64,000 nucleotides of DNA from Colius striatus. Lineage: Eukaryota > Chordata > Aves > Coliiformes > Coliidae. The translations under genes were made by a program, and so were the position numbers. The notes under the pieces were generated by a model. It saw only the letters and a program-made list of their open reading frames with translations. It searched no databases and had not been told where the DNA came from. Shown in pieces: positions 27,301 to 39,152 of this stretch (position 1 is its first letter; every line of letters begins with the position of its first letter). The stretch lies in NCBI RefSeq assembly GCF_028858725.1, contig NC_084767.1, positions 1,539,501-1,603,500 on the forward strand, in the 5' to 3' direction.

Positions 27301-30300
27301 TGTGAATAAAGTAGCAACCTAGAAATGGTTAGGATGATAATAGGTCACTCCCATCAATTACATATAAATACCAGCAAACTTCAATATGGGATGACAGTGG
27401 AAGTACTCAATTTAAGCATGTTTTGAATTCTACTCACTTTATTGCCCAGGCAGAACATGCTCTAAACTATCCTTTTCAGCAGACCATTTCCCAAATCAAG
27501 AAAGAAATGAGTTCAAAGTTGAGTGAATCTCAAAGGAATTTGCACTTATTTCAGTTGTACTTCATGAGGTTTCTGTCATTTTTTCAGCCTGTTAAAACCC
27601 CTTTGAGTGCAAGACAGACCCTCTGCTATCTTGGCCATTCACCTATGTTTCCTTAAACCTATCAAGATATACAAGATATCAAGAGATATAGGCATTTTGG
27701 AGAAAACTTCCCAGACACAAATGTAAACATCTGCAAAGTCTCTATTATGCCAGTCAGGCTAATACAGACCATCTCTGCTACACAGAAAAAACAAGAAAGG
27801 ATGGGTGCTGGTTACCCTTTGTGTCTCCAGGAAGAGGGACAGACTCTGTTGAGCAGAACATGTTATCATCTTCAGTCCTCACATCAACTGCTTCAAAACC
27901 AGTTGAAGAATCTGGGAGAGCACTGCTTGTCATCACAGCTGCTGGAGAAGTGTCATATACTGTCACAGTAAATGCTGGGGGAGCAGTGGTCTCCAGTGTA
28001 GTTACTGCTGGAGACTCGGTGGTAGCAGTTGTTGCGGGGGCAATGGTTGTCAGGACAGTGGTCTCTGTTGTTGTTTGGTGATCAGAGGTTGCTCGGGGAG
28101 CTAAAGTTGTTTTTCTAAAACGTCTAGGGGAAACAGGAGTCCGTCTTGTGGTGGTTGTCATCACTGGCCGGGCTGCATGGGAAAAACATAGCCAAGAGAA
28201 AAACTAGATCAGAGCATTCACAACTGACCCTGAGCAACATAAACCCAGAAATCAATGAAAATTATCTAGCTGCTGAAATACTGAGAATGAAGGTGGGACA
28301 GTCACTGTTTTAAATTCTTTAGTCAGTAGAAAACATGCCCCAGGCAGAGCACTTCCCAGATTTACAGATTTGCTCTTTTATTTTCCCGTAAGTCTCACTC
28401 ACCCCCTCCTTGATACTCTTACAGAAATGGAAGGGCCAGAATCTTACATGTTAGAACCCAAAAACTTGCAAACTTTCTGATTTTGCTCTTGCATGTCTTC
28501 ATAAAAACAAAACAGACAAAATAGCCTGATTTTCAGCTACAAGGTTCTTGCTCATCTTCTCAATCAGTCCTTTTTTATGAGCTCTGATGCTCTCAAACTC
28601 AGGGATAGACATGGAACTGCAGAACTGTCCCTCTCCCATTATATTGCTTACAAAAGAGTGCTGTGTACCTCACTACTAATTGCATTCTTCCACACTTTCT
28701 GCAGCCTGCAGTGTGCAGTGTGGAGGGTGGGTACCATTATCTTTCCGGTATTTTGTAACGTTTTTCAGCTTCTTCTTGACTTAAGAGCTTTACTTTACCC
28801 TGCAGCTCAGCAAAATAACAGGAAGGGGAAAAAGTTCTTCAAGGCTCTAAGACAAAGTGTCTAAATATGTGGATATCCTTCTGACATGAACCAAATGAAA
28901 GCTTTTTCAGTGTTGGAGTGAATCTCACATAAAAAACTGATTTTTGTTCCAAAGGTTCTTCAAATGATAAATCTCTTTTGAAATTCCACCACCTTTTAAA
29001 ATGTCAAATATAGCTACACAATGAGAAGTCATATATTTAATTTCACAGGCAAAAAAAAGAGTACCATTTTCTCATCAAAGCTGCTCATTGGATGTGATTC
29101 ACACTGGCAGCTGGTTGGAGCCCTCCCTTGAAAATGACATCGTTTAGGTAAAACACTTTTTGCCAAAACAAGCAAAAGCATACATAAACTCCAATTTTAA
29201 ACTCCTGTTTGGGGAGAGGTGTCTCCTGACGGCTTTACCACAAAGGTCCCCAGACTTACCTCTGACCACCTCCAGTCGCACGTTCCGTTTGATGTCGTTG
29301 AACCAGCCTGGGATCTCTACGCGGCAGCAGTAGACACCTGCATCTTCTGCCTTCACCTTCTTAATCGTGAGAGACACGTCTCCGTAAGAAACAGAGCCTT
29401 CAAGGCTATACCTCTGAGATTGTCTGTACGTCACCTTCTCCCGAGTAGTGTGCAAAATTTTGCCATTGCACTTGGAATTGGGGCACGGGCCTCTGCCCCA
29501 GCACATATCGGAGACGTCCTTAGCTCGTGACACCTGGTAGACACAAGGCAACTTAACAGGTTGCCCTATTACTCCTCTGAAAACATCTTCAGTTGCAGCG
29601 TGTGCTGTCAAGGAAGAACAAGGGCAGATGCATGTTGGCAGTCTCCAATGTGTGACTCTACTGAAGCAACACAATGGACAGGGAAAAGAAAGATTCCTGC
29701 CTGCAAGCAGGCCACCGTTACAGACCTCCTCAGCCCTCCCCTGCTGCCTGTGGCACCTAATGGCCTGGGGCACTATAGGCAACAGCCAGGAGCTTGCAGA
29801 CTTACTGATGGAGGGCTTCATGCTCTTGCCCAGCCAGCTGCTGGAGGGCTGTCAATGAAATACGTTGCTCACATCAAACACGTGGTAAGAGAAGATGAGG
29901 TCTGTCACGTGGAAGCCTGAGCACAGACTAGACCTATGCAAATGGAATTTGGGAACATCTTATCACCTCTCTCAGAGACTGTTTGAAAGTTGCTCAGAAA
30001 CCTGGTGTGAAATACATCCGATTTTCCCAGTCCACCATCATCTCTTTCAAAGAGGAATTTCTGTCATAGTTGCCTTTCACTGACAAATCTCAACAGCAAG
30101 ATCCAAGATACTTACTTATGTGTGAAATTAGGGCCTAATTAAGTTGGCAGAGCAGTGTGATATGTCTATGGGAACCCGTTCTCAGAAAGTGACCTGCTTT
30201 ATGTTTCTGACCAAGCCCTGATAACTACTCCACTTACCTTGTGGAGCACTATGTACATAGGGGCTTTAACTAATGGCATGATACTGATGTTTAAAAGAGC

Positions 30301-33300
30301 ATATGCATACTTTCCTTGTGCTCTTACTCTTCATGATCAGCTTTAGTTGGTATTTGCAGCCAATATCCACCTTAGCATCTGGCTTGAGTCTTTACTACAC
30401 ATTGTTCCCTCTTAACTGTCTATGCAGTTCCTAGATTGACTTAAAAGGATTTCTTCTTCATGAAAGGCACTATACAAAAAAGATTACAAAATGGGAACAA
30501 ATACTTTCTGGTTTATGTTCATCTAATCTGTGTCAGCCCTCCTGTCTTGTTGCCTTTTCTCCCCTATGTTATCATTTATGTATGGCAGAGCAGGAACCGA
30601 GAGGCCTGGGCAGCATCCATACCTGGTCCTCTGCTGCAGCCAGAGGATCATCCCACAGATCTGATCCCATGGCCAGCCTGCTTATCCCAAAGAGGACTTA
30701 CAGGAGCAGCTGCTATTATCACCAGCTTTGGCCCTAGTTTACCAAACATTTCTATGTTGCCAGCCATTTGAATGCCTCTCCTTTTTGGCATGACTCCCAG
30801 ATAGCAAACAGATGCTTCCAACTGTGTCCATGTCTCTTTTGTCTTTAATGGACTACTCCCCAGGTGAGGTTTTAGTCTGTGGCAGGCTGCCTCATGACTT
30901 GTTATTGGGATGACATTTCAGCTTCATTATTGCTTATCCCATTGGAAAGATAAGCCAACTCATTCAGGTTTCCACAGCTCCAAATGCTGAAGGAGTAGAG
31001 GCAGACAAAACAACATACAATACAGTGTGAAGGGCAGAAGCTTTTGCAGTGAAATGAAGGTAGAGTGTGCTAAGAAATGAATTCCTGAATACAGAATAAG
31101 GCTTCACAAGATGTCTGCATGTTTTAGTCCTTGGAAAGGGTAGGTTCATCTGTCTTGTTACAGCAAAACAGAGAAAACAACCTCTTTCTGCGATGATAGA
31201 ACAAAACAGTTCATCCAGTTGACCTTGAAAGTATGCCTAGGGAGCAGGGTGTTAGTCACCCAGGGGGTTCCACATATTTTCAAATCACCCCAACGAAGGT
31301 ATGTGCAAAACTAAGACTAGCTTGAACTATTCCTGGTGCTTTGGAAGAAGGAAAGCACTGAACTTATTAAATAAATAAATAAAAAGGAGAGGGAAAGCAC
31401 AAGCCACCAGATTGTCTCCAGCATTGTTTCCCACCAGTATTGGTGCTAGAATGTCACAGCTTTTTCAGTTTCAAACCCTCTTTTAATTTATATGAAGCTA
31501 ATGTTGCTAATGTCTGCCTGCACTGCAGGCTGGTATGGAAAGCTTTGATACCTGAACAGTCTGGATTCAACAGCATGACCCTCTGAAAAGACTAAATAAC
31601 TTCCCTTCCAGTTGCTGCCTCTTTAATGGAAAACTTTTCCAAAAGAAATTTGACCAAATTAACAGGTCCTTGAAATTAGGAGGTTCCTGAGACTGTTGGG
31701 GTCTTACTGTCAGAGGAATCCTACCATTGTCCACAGCATCCTCCTAGGCATCTGGATTTGACCCAAGGCACCCTGAGCATTAGCTATGCCTGAGTAGCCC
31801 CACTGAAGTCAGTGATGTTTGCCACTCTTAAGTCCTTAACCCAAGTGAGAGAGAAATGAATTCCAGATGTGTAATATATCTTCCAAAACACACAGGGGTA
31901 TTGATAACTGTTAAATCATACAGATATGCACTGATTTATATATAATCTCTCTTGAATCAACCTTCAGGGGCAGTTGGTACTAAGCAATAACTTCAATAGC
32001 TGTTGTTGGGGTCTTCTCTCCCATAGACCAGTCATTGGATGGCCAAAGATAGACATCCTCCAGCCAAGACTGCTGGTTGAAAAAGCATTTCTTTTCTTCA
32101 TCTATTTCTGGATTAGTTTTCCTTCTTTGTAGGAGATACTTGGCATCTTTTCCCTATCAACCCTACTTTTTTTCATTATTATTTCTTCTTGAAGCTTCTG
32201 TGCTGAAGAAATTGCAGAGAAAATGTCTAATAAACAAGTAAGAAGCACTTCACTTCTCTCCTGGTTTCCCAAGTCTTAAGACTACCCATTCTCAGCACTG
32301 AGGTGAGTTAAAGAGAAGTTAACAAAAACTCATTCTCACCCTTCAATAGCTCAGCGTATGAGTATTAGAAGGTAAGACCAAATGAAGGCAAGTACCTCTA
32401 GTTTATTTTGGGGCTGAATATATGGCAAGGAAAGAGTCCTCCTGTTTCTTCTATTGAGACTGGTAAAAAACAAACAATATTATGGAATTCTCTGGGCTAC
32501 AGCAAAGTGCTGTCAAAGCTCCCCTTGAGCAGCAGACACAGCGGGGGTTGTGAGACCTTGCCTCAACAGGGCATGGATCACCTCTTACCCTTTAGTGTGT
32601 CTCATTGCTGACCAAAGTTTTCCACTGCTTTTCAGATCAGTTTAAGAACGTTGCAGTTGCTGTAGAACTTACACATGATGTTTCATCCTGGTAGAGTTTA
32701 GTCAGTTAACATTTAGTCATCTGAAAGAAAGTCTTCAAAATGCTGAAGCTCCCAATAGAGGCTCAAGCCCCACTGAAAGTGGGTGAACTCACATTCCTGA
32801 GCCACCTCAGGCAATTTGGAAACTGCATTGCTATTGCCTAAAGCACATGCAGAAATGTAGCCAATACCAACCATGCTTGCAAGACCCAGTCTCTCAAGCT
32901 AATATGTGGGTTTAGATTTTAGATGGGTGAACTGAACGTTTGGGAGCAAAAGGAGTCTCCAGCCATGCTTTGCCATACTCAGCTCACAGCAGCAGGCAGC
33001 CCTCACAGTTTCAGAAATTCCTATATCATGTATATATATTACTCTGTCAATATTTCCATTCCCTAGCTTGGGCTGTGTCAGCACTGTAGCTTAGTAGAGA
33101 GACAGATGAAGAAGCAAAGCCAGCAGTACACATCTAACAGTAGTAAAGAAGTAAAGAAGGGATAGGGGAATTACCTAAGCCTATGCACAGAGGAAACCAC
33201 ATGTATTTTTTAAAAGGAAAGAAATCTCAGTCAGTATTAACTCAGTAAGTCAAGAAAACTTCTGAAGTTCTATATACAATTACAGCTTTTTTTTCACTGT

Positions 33301-33433
33301 TTTGTGAAAATGAAACAAGTGTCATTGGATTTAGTTTTACAAAATTGTTGTTTTCTGATCAAGCACACAAAAATGAAGACTCACCTATAAAGGTCTGTAT
33401 CACGATCCAGTGAAACAGCACAAAATGGGACAT
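21292..33433 (-). CDS. TIMD4: TIMD4: T-cell immunoglobulin and mucin domain protein 4
   Basis: Eight coding exons (33433-33385, 29604-29260, 28172-27816, 26928-26839, 23683-23628, 22997-22913, 22425-22395, 21364-21292) join at GT-AG sites in consistent phase to 1086 nt, 361 aa plus stop. Seen in order: signal peptide (1 to about 19); IgV (about 20-131) with six cysteines at C37, C51, C57, C62, C109, C110 and the W117-F118-N119-D120 pocket; Thr/Ser-rich stalk (132-299); membrane helix (about 303-326); short tail. In mammals this family member is a macrophage and antigen-presenting-cell receptor for phosphatidylserine on apoptotic cells. TIM-4 rather than TIM-1 is supported by the long stalk opening with TTTTRRT, the KHT after the membrane segment and the end ENNVFSL, which resembles the DGLFTL end of human TIM-4, and by its outer position relative to HAVCR1 and MED7. 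Extra or alternative stalk exons cannot be excluded. Confidence 0.88.
22395..22425 (-). CDS. TIMD4: TIMD4 coding exon 7 (31-nt micro-exon, tail)
   Basis: A 31-nt exon, phase 1 to 2, following GCTTCCAG and preceding the non-ideal donor GTAATC. It encodes (R)KHTKKFAIK. I chose it because it restores frame between the membrane exon and the final exon, and because it resembles both the HNTKKTSGFA exon of the paralogue and the KHT of human TIM-4. Confidence 0.72.
22913..22997 (-). CDS. TIMD4: TIMD4 coding exon 6 (membrane segment)
   Basis: 85 nt, phase 0 to 1, acceptor CCCTTCCAG and donor GTAAGT. It encodes FPSYAILTAALVAVSILLIL and on to SSLFWK, a single helix with a basic stop-transfer end. Reading through the donor gives only R-K-stop, so intron retention would yield a tailless membrane form. 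Confidence 0.9.
23628..23683 (-). CDS. TIMD4: TIMD4 coding exon 5 (membrane-proximal stalk)
   Basis: 56 nt, entering in phase 1 and ending in phase 0 before GTAAAA, with acceptor CTTTTCAG. It encodes the acidic ISPDLETKTENHDDNGDK. The change to phase 0 before the membrane exon is the same in the HAVCR1 paralogue. Confidence 0.8.
26839..26928 (-). CDS. TIMD4: TIMD4 coding exon 4 (stalk)
   Basis: 90 nt, phase 1 to 1, between TTGTTTCAG and GTGAGT. It encodes VTAQFPSTFL...TSLVWEDVTTA. The TS-x-VW-(D/E)-(D/V) piece recalls the KVWDLPSTS region of the human TIM-4 stalk. Confidence 0.8.
27816..28172 (-). CDS. TIMD4: TIMD4 coding exon 3 (mucin stalk)
   Basis: 357 nt, phase 1 to 1. It encodes about 119 residues rich in Thr, Ser, Pro and Ala, opening ARPVMTTTTRRT, a typical O-glycosylated stalk. 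An unpaired cysteine in DDNMFCST is unusual for a mucin stalk. The acceptor CATGCAG and donor GTAACC are acceptable; the donor is somewhat weak. Confidence 0.9.
29260..29604 (-). CDS. TIMD4: TIMD4 coding exon 2 (IgV domain)
   Basis: 345 nt, phase 1 to phase 1, with acceptor TTGACAG and donor GTAAGT. It encodes the whole IgV domain: LPC strand B, the MCWGRG-CPNSKC double-disulphide loop particular to TIM proteins, YGDVSLTI, and YCCRVEIPGWFND with the metal and phosphatidylserine pocket. Confidence 0.95.
33385..33433 (-). CDS. TIMD4: TIMD4 coding exon 1 (signal peptide)
   Basis: ATG at 33433 opens MSHFVLFHWIVIQTFI, a hydrophobic leader, and the exon ends at donor GTGAGT in phase 1. The split codon joins exon 2 to give A-H-A-A-T-E-D, a good signal-peptidase context. 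Confidence 0.85.
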
Positions 33434-33480
33434 TTTAGCTGAGACTCCAGGGCAGCAAGTGGAAGGAAGGAAAACTAGAT

Positions 33481-33488
33481 CTTATACT
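33481..33488 (-). promoter_or_regulatory. TATA-like element of the TIMD4 promoter
   Basis: The minus strand reads AGTATAAGA about 50 nt upstream of the TIMD4 ATG, a plausible TATA variant. It is followed by a tract holding TTCCTTCC on the minus strand (GGAAGGAA on plus), the ETS/PU.1 kind of purine-rich site common in macrophage promoters. Assignment is by position and motif only. Confidence 0.35.
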
Positions 33489-33584
33489 TTCCAGAGATGC
33501 TGAGTGAGCACCGCTGAAGTCTCATTTCTTCATTTCCAGATTTTATGTATTGCAACTGCTTCTTCTTTCTGCTTCCGGATGAGG

Positions 33585-34105
33585 TTGGTCAAAAGAGGTG
33601 ATTCTCCTGCTGTATTTAGCCATGGCACAGAGTCACTTTGTGTGCAGTTCTGGGCCCCACAATTTGAAAATGATCTCCTTGAATGCATCCAGGGGAGGCC
33701 AACAAAGCTGGTGAAAGAGCTGGAAGGAACATCCCATGAGGAGTGGGTGTGCCTGGTTTGGAGAAAAGTAGCCTGAGAGGCAACCTCATTGCTCTCCTCC
33801 TGAAGAGAGGACGTGGATGTGAAGGTGCACGTCTCTTCTTCCTGGTATCTAGTGATAGGACACACGGCAATGGTTCAAAGCTGCTCCAGGGAAGTTTCAG
33901 ACTAGATATTTAGGAAGCACTTCTTTACTGAGAGAGATTGGGACAGGCTCTCTAGTGAGGTGGTTGATGCCCCAGTCTGACTGTTTCAGAGGCATTTGGA
34001 CAATGCCCTTCAAAATATGCTATTATTTTTGGTCAGCCCAGTGGTCAGGTAGTTGGACTAGACAATCATTGTACATCACTTCAACTGAATTATCCCATTC
34101 TATCC
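33585..34105 (+). mobile_element. CR1 LINE, old 3' part, about 520 bp
   Basis: The sequence follows the CR1 3' region in order: GTGATT-CTCC-TGCTGTATT; TGTGCAGTTCTGGGCCCC; GAGGCCAACAAAG; a CCTCCTGAAGAG segment; GTGATAGGACACA; TTCTTTACTGAGAG; and GTTGGACTAGA-CAATCATTGTA near the 3' end. Many substitutions and small gaps show that it is old. Its left end lies about 150 bp upstream of the TIMD4 start codon, so part of it may sit in the promoter region. Confidence 0.8.
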
Positions 34106-36761
34106 TCTTTCCACTTCCAAGACAGTGTGGTACTGCCACCAGAGATCTCAATATGCCATTTGTTTTGCCTTTTCATAGAATACTTAATGCCCATTACTGC
34201 TCTGTGGTGCCAAGCTCTGTACTCTTACACTCTAAATATTTGGCTTAGTCTCCACTTCTGACTCTCTCTTCACTTCCATTTTCTTAATCCCTTCATTTCC
34301 TTGATTCTGTTTTGTACTTGAAGACCCTCTTCTTTCTTTCACGAGCTTCATATTTTCTACTTGCAAAGACAGCCTTGGAGAGAATCTCACAAATGTTTCC
34401 CAGCCAAAACAACATCTGCAAAACAAAAATCTGCAACACCAGCTCCAAGAAACACTTTTTAATCTTTCTGACTTGTTTTACTCTTTCTGATCAATTGATA
34501 ATGAAGTTGTCTGGAAGTCCTTCTCTGGAAAAGACGAGTAATAAAGCAAAAGTAATTCAGGGCATTAAGGTCAGGAATGAAGAATTGCAGACAGACAAAA
34601 TTCTGTGCAAATAAACATAGTATGGTGCAAACGAAACAATTCCAAGTTCAAAGGTAAAATTATGGGCTTTAACCAGATATTATTCCCACAGAAAGGAGAT
34701 TTTGGGCTTAGTACAAGTAGTCAAGCCCAGGAAAACGTTACCCCTCTGCTTGGTAGCATTAAAAAAAGGCAAAACAATTTTTAGCAGTCTTTAGTAAAGC
34801 AAAAGAAAACAAAGTAGAAGACATCATTACACCACTGTACAAATCTACCTTGGATCTTATGTGTAATTCTAGTCCTCTCAAAGCATATCTTAGATCCAGG
34901 AATGTTTTCAGGGAGGGCAAAAAGAATGGTGGAAAGTATGGAAGAGCTTCCACAGGAGGATTAAATGGGCAGTCCAGGATGAATCAGCCTAGAGGAGAAA
35001 AGTCTACAAAACTCTGAACAGTGCAGAAGGGTTGGAGAAGGATTAGCTGTTCTATCTCCCCCCCACTCCACCCCTGCCAAACAGCTTCAGCTCATGTGTG
35101 CAGACCTGTTGGACTTAGTAGTACGTTGGAGTTGGAAGCTACCTCTTACTGTCACCTTCATCCATCATACCACCATTATGTTCCAGCAGCAAGAAGCAGA
35201 CTCCCAGTAGACCAGGCTCCAGCAAAGCCACGATGCCTGTTTTTTTTCAGCAGCATACAGCCAACTGCTGTTGCTGTAGATTCAAGCAGCATGAAGCTCA
35301 GAGAACTGTTCTGAGTTCAGTCTGAATCAAGGCGATGCTGCAATGCTGCTCTGTATTTCCAGTGCAGCACAAACAGCAACCAGCGGGGACAGACACGGCA
35401 ACGCAGCGGTGTCTTATTGTTGACATTATAAGGCACATTAACCAGCAATCAATCAAATATCTAATTTGCTATGTTCTACCAGGTACAGTTCATACAATGC
35501 CAAGTACACACAGCCTCAGCTGTTCTGTGAACAGAACTAATGAAACCTAATGTGTCCAATCCAGCATCCTGGAGACTTTTTCCCTGCAGTGATCTCAGTC
35601 TTTCCTTTGTCTCCCATTGCTCACCATTAAGCAGTGGCTGAAAGCCCATGCCCAGCTGATGCCAGTACAGGCAGCAGCTGTATTCCACCTGGGGCACAAA
35701 TTTGGATCTTTAGCCAGCTCTCAATTTCCATGAAGCTTGTTAAAACAGAATTGGTCAGTGTGCTGCAGGTGACTAGGAAGGAAAGAGGATGAACACAGTT
35801 TCTTTAGCAAGATTGGATGGGAAGAACCAGGAAAATGTGGCTTGCTTTCTGTTTCTGTACTGCTATCTAGTGGCTTCTTGCAGACAGAAAAGACAGAGAG
35901 CTGGCTCAAAAAAATCAGTCTGTAGCTCATTAGTTAGCCTTATCACACTCAATGAGCTGCTAGTTTATGTGCAGCTGGATAACCTCTTAATGGGGGACTG
36001 GACTTCAAGTGTCACCTGCACATCTCTGGGACTCTTTCTGAAATGCCTGTTCCAATGTTCAGTGATGTGGGTGGAAATAATGAGAAAGTACTGGGGAGCT
36101 TCTGCCTGTGTGTATTTCTACGTATTATATTGTTTATCCAAGGCAAAGTTCTTGTTCTGCACAACCTTTGCAAAGTCTGTTTACCAAATAACTGCACACC
36201 AGAAAGGAATATTTAATCAAGATTTTGGCTACCAGTATTCTAGAACTTTCTTTTCCATGAAAACTCTTTTAAGAATTAGTCTGAATTAGTCAGTAATATC
36301 AAGAAAACAAATCCTTATGAGCAAGCAGTTTGCTTGATGAGCAGTCAGGGATGGTCCTCGAAGTCTTTACGAGCATGAGTAGTTGGAATCAGACAATTTT
36401 GGGACCCACGCTCTGATCCCAGTAGAGACTGGTTTGGTAAAAGTCATAGAAAGTAAAAAAGTAAAAGATACTTTCTGAGATGTAGTTCAGAGACCAGACC
36501 AGACTTCCTGCAGGGCTGGTCATGGGCTAGAGCCCACTGCAGCCATGCTCAGCCAGGCAGAAGGGACACACCATCTGCAGCAGGGTCAGTCATCTTAATT
36601 TGTTTTGTTACTAACAGGTTCTTCCTAGTTTTAGTAGCTTCTTACACAAGGCAACACTGTCATGAAGGCAGAAATGGACAGAGCTGGTTTCCTCCATCAC
36701 CTTTCCTGGCCTGGAGATTGGTAATCACCCAGTGTCTGTGCTGCTACACTGAGATCTTCAG

Positions 36762-37172
36762 TCACAGAATCACAGAATCTTAAGGGTTGGAAGGGACCTC
36801 AAAAGATCATCCAGTCCAACCCCCCTGCCAGCGCAGGGCCACCTAGAGCAGGTCACACAGGAACTCATCCAGGTGGGTTTTGAATGTCCTTAGAGAAGGA
36901 GACTCCACAACCCATCTGGGCAGCCCCTTCCAGTGCTCCCTCACCCTCACAGCGAAGAGATTCTTCTTTGTGTTTCTTTGGAAGCTCTTATGTTCCAGCT
37001 TGCACCCATATCCCCTTGTCCTGTCATTGGCCATCACTGAGAACAGCCTGGCTCCATCCTCTCAACACCCATTAATGTCTGTAAACATGAATGAGGTCAC
37101 CCCTCAGTCTTCTCAAAGCTAAAGAGCCCCAGCTCCTTCAGCCTTTCATCATAAGGGATCAGTTCACCTCCT
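36762..37172 (-). mobile_element. CR1 LINE, relatively young, about 410 bp
   Basis: The plus strand begins CACAGAATCACAGAATCTTA, then GGGTTGGAAGGGACC, the reverse complement of the CR1 3' end. It continues through the CAGGTGGGTTTTGAATGTC, TTCCAGTGCTCCCTCACCC and GTCCTGTCATTGGCCATCAC blocks of the 3' region. It is the longest well-preserved CR1 copy in the window, and 5'-truncated as usual for this family. Confidence 0.9.
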
Positions 37173-38449
37173 CTTTTTCAACCTTTTAGGCTTGCTGCAA
37201 CAGACAGCCCCAAGACAATGCACAGCACAAGTGAAAACACAAAGCACACCAAGGTCAACTATTTCAACTCCCTTTCCATTTCTCCCATCCTCAACAAGAT
37301 AAGGAGTCTTTTCCTCCTTTGTGACTCTTTGCAAGCCCACTCACCTTATCCAGTCTCTCCAGGACTCCTGGGGGAAAACACTCCACTGCTCAAGCCCTCC
37401 CATTTCTACCAGCTGGGGGAAGGATGGGTAACTGCTCCACTGACCCCAGCTCACCTTAAAGCAAAATCAGACCGTGACCCCAAGTGCCTCAGCTGTTAAT
37501 GTAAATGCCTACTGATTTTATTTTTGCTCCTTTACACCTCATTGGATAACAAAGCTTTGTTCTTCACATGACTCCCTCAAAAACAGTGAACTCAATGATA
37601 GAAAGTTTGAGGTGAACCTTCAAGCCTTCCCTGTGGCAGCAATGTCTGCTTCAGATATTCCACATTGCTGCTTGGGATGAGCTTCGGGGCAAAATCTGTA
37701 CTAACCAATATTTGGTAAGGGTTGGTCTCTCTCCTGCCTGTACGACTTCTCTACTCTGCCAGGGAGTCCCCAGCCTCCATTTAAAAATCTGATCTTCAAA
37801 ATGATTGGGGAAAATTACTCTTCCACTTAAAGCTGACTTAGGTGTGTTGTGTCTATTGCTCAATAATATATAAAGTGTTGATTCATTCTCAAGGAGCTGC
37901 CTCCATTTATTTAAGTAACTCAAAATCTAGTGCTGCAGAGAATGAATTCTGATAAACAGGTCTCACTGAGGAACAGTGGAGGAAACTCACTAAACCACAG
38001 ATACTTCCGATTTGTGAGCTCAAAGTCATGAAACCAACTCAGTGTAAGACTTCAGGATTAGTTGTTATCTGTGGTAGTGTAAAGGCACTGCAGACTTTCA
38101 GCTAACAACGTCCATGACTTTTCCACAAGCTAAAAAACCCAAAATAATTTAACTAATTATACAAAGTAGTTCCTTTGTTCAGTTTTAGAGGCCTGGAAAT
38201 ACGAGTCTCTACCCTGAGGATTTCTCAGGGCATAGGTACGCCCGAGGAGAAAGCCACAGAGCAAAATTTGCAGAGGAAAATGCACTTAGTCATAGTTCTC
38301 TCAAAACAAGCTGTGAATGCTCTGCACAATGAAGTGCTGAGCCTGGAGGCTCCAAGGGCATCCCATGACAGGTTGAGCAATGGTATCTTCTCCAGAGTCA
38401 GCTGTAGGTGAACAGGAATTAGTACATCGCATCACCGAGCTGTTACACT

Positions 38450-38531
38450 CTAGGTGGCCCTGCTCTGGCAGGGGGGTTGGATTAGATGATCTTTCAAGGT
38501 CCTTCCAACCCTTAAGATTTTGAGGTTCTGT
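38450..38531 (+). mobile_element. CR1 LINE 3' end fragment
   Basis: TAGGTGGCCCTGCTCTGGCA, then GGTTGGATTAGATGATCTTT and CCTTCCAACCCTTAAGATTT. About 80 bp of CR1 3' end; the terminal octamers have decayed. Confidence 0.85.
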
Positions 38532-38929
38532 CACCAGGACTAGGTAAGACCTGACTTTACTGAAAATTCAACTACATGTATATTGAAATACTAACACTAA
38601 CAAGTTTTTCCATGTGTCATCTTCGTCATGGCAGCTATGAGATCACTTCTGCCCTCTGATGCCACGGACTCTTTTGCAGCTGTCAAATACAATACACAGT
38701 AAAGACAAACTTTTAAAAACTGTGTGTGGTTTTCCTTTCATGATAAAAGAGCCATTCTGGCACTTCCACTTTTTTTGAAAAAGGAAGGGAGAACTTAAAG
38801 CAGATAATAAATACAATGGTAACTTCCTCTATAGTTTGATAAGTGGATTCTGAAAATTTCCATTCGAGGCAGAAGGGTTTCTGCAACAGGCTGATACAGT
38901 TCTTAATTACAGGTCTAGCTTTTGTTTGT

Positions 38930-38935
38930 TTTATT
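38930..38935 (-). terminator. Candidate HAVCR1 polyadenylation signal
   Basis: AATAAA on the minus strand about 125 nt after the HAVCR1 stop codon. A weaker ATTAAA lies nearer the stop (minus strand of about 39015-39020). A short 3' untranslated region is implied, but usage cannot be told from sequence. Confidence 0.4.
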
Positions 38936-39058
38936 AGAATTATGTGAATAATGCTTCAGTAGTCCAGTCACATTTAGCTGCTGAGCAGAGGGAGCAGCTA
39001 ACATTCTGCAAACTATTTAATGTCTCAGTGATGACAGAGGCAAGCAAGCATACAGTCC

Positions 39059-39152
39059 TTAGGGTATTATATAAACATTTTCTTCTGTATGGGTCTCCTC
39101 TTCCAGGGCACTATGGTTCCCTGCACCCTTTGGCCTCCAAAATGCAACGAAG
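39059..39152 (-). CDS. HAVCR1: HAVCR1 final coding exon (tyrosine tail)
   Basis: 94 nt including TAA at 39061-39059, acceptor CTTTTGTGCAG, phase 2. It encodes FVAFWRPKGAGNHSALEEET followed by HTEENVYIIP. The E-E-N-V-Y motif corresponds to the tyrosine signalling motif of TIM-1 and TIM-3 tails. Confidence 0.85.

Larger units (their letters stand above)
34106..38929. other. TIMD4-HAVCR1 intergenic region
   Basis: No gene recognised. The AT-rich unique sequence holds two further CR1 pieces (listed). Open frames are short and without known domains. Confidence 0.6.

Noticed and set aside
27821-28081. Plus-strand frame of 86 codons with Val/Ser/Ala repeats
   Set aside because: It is the antisense shadow of the TIMD4 mucin exon.
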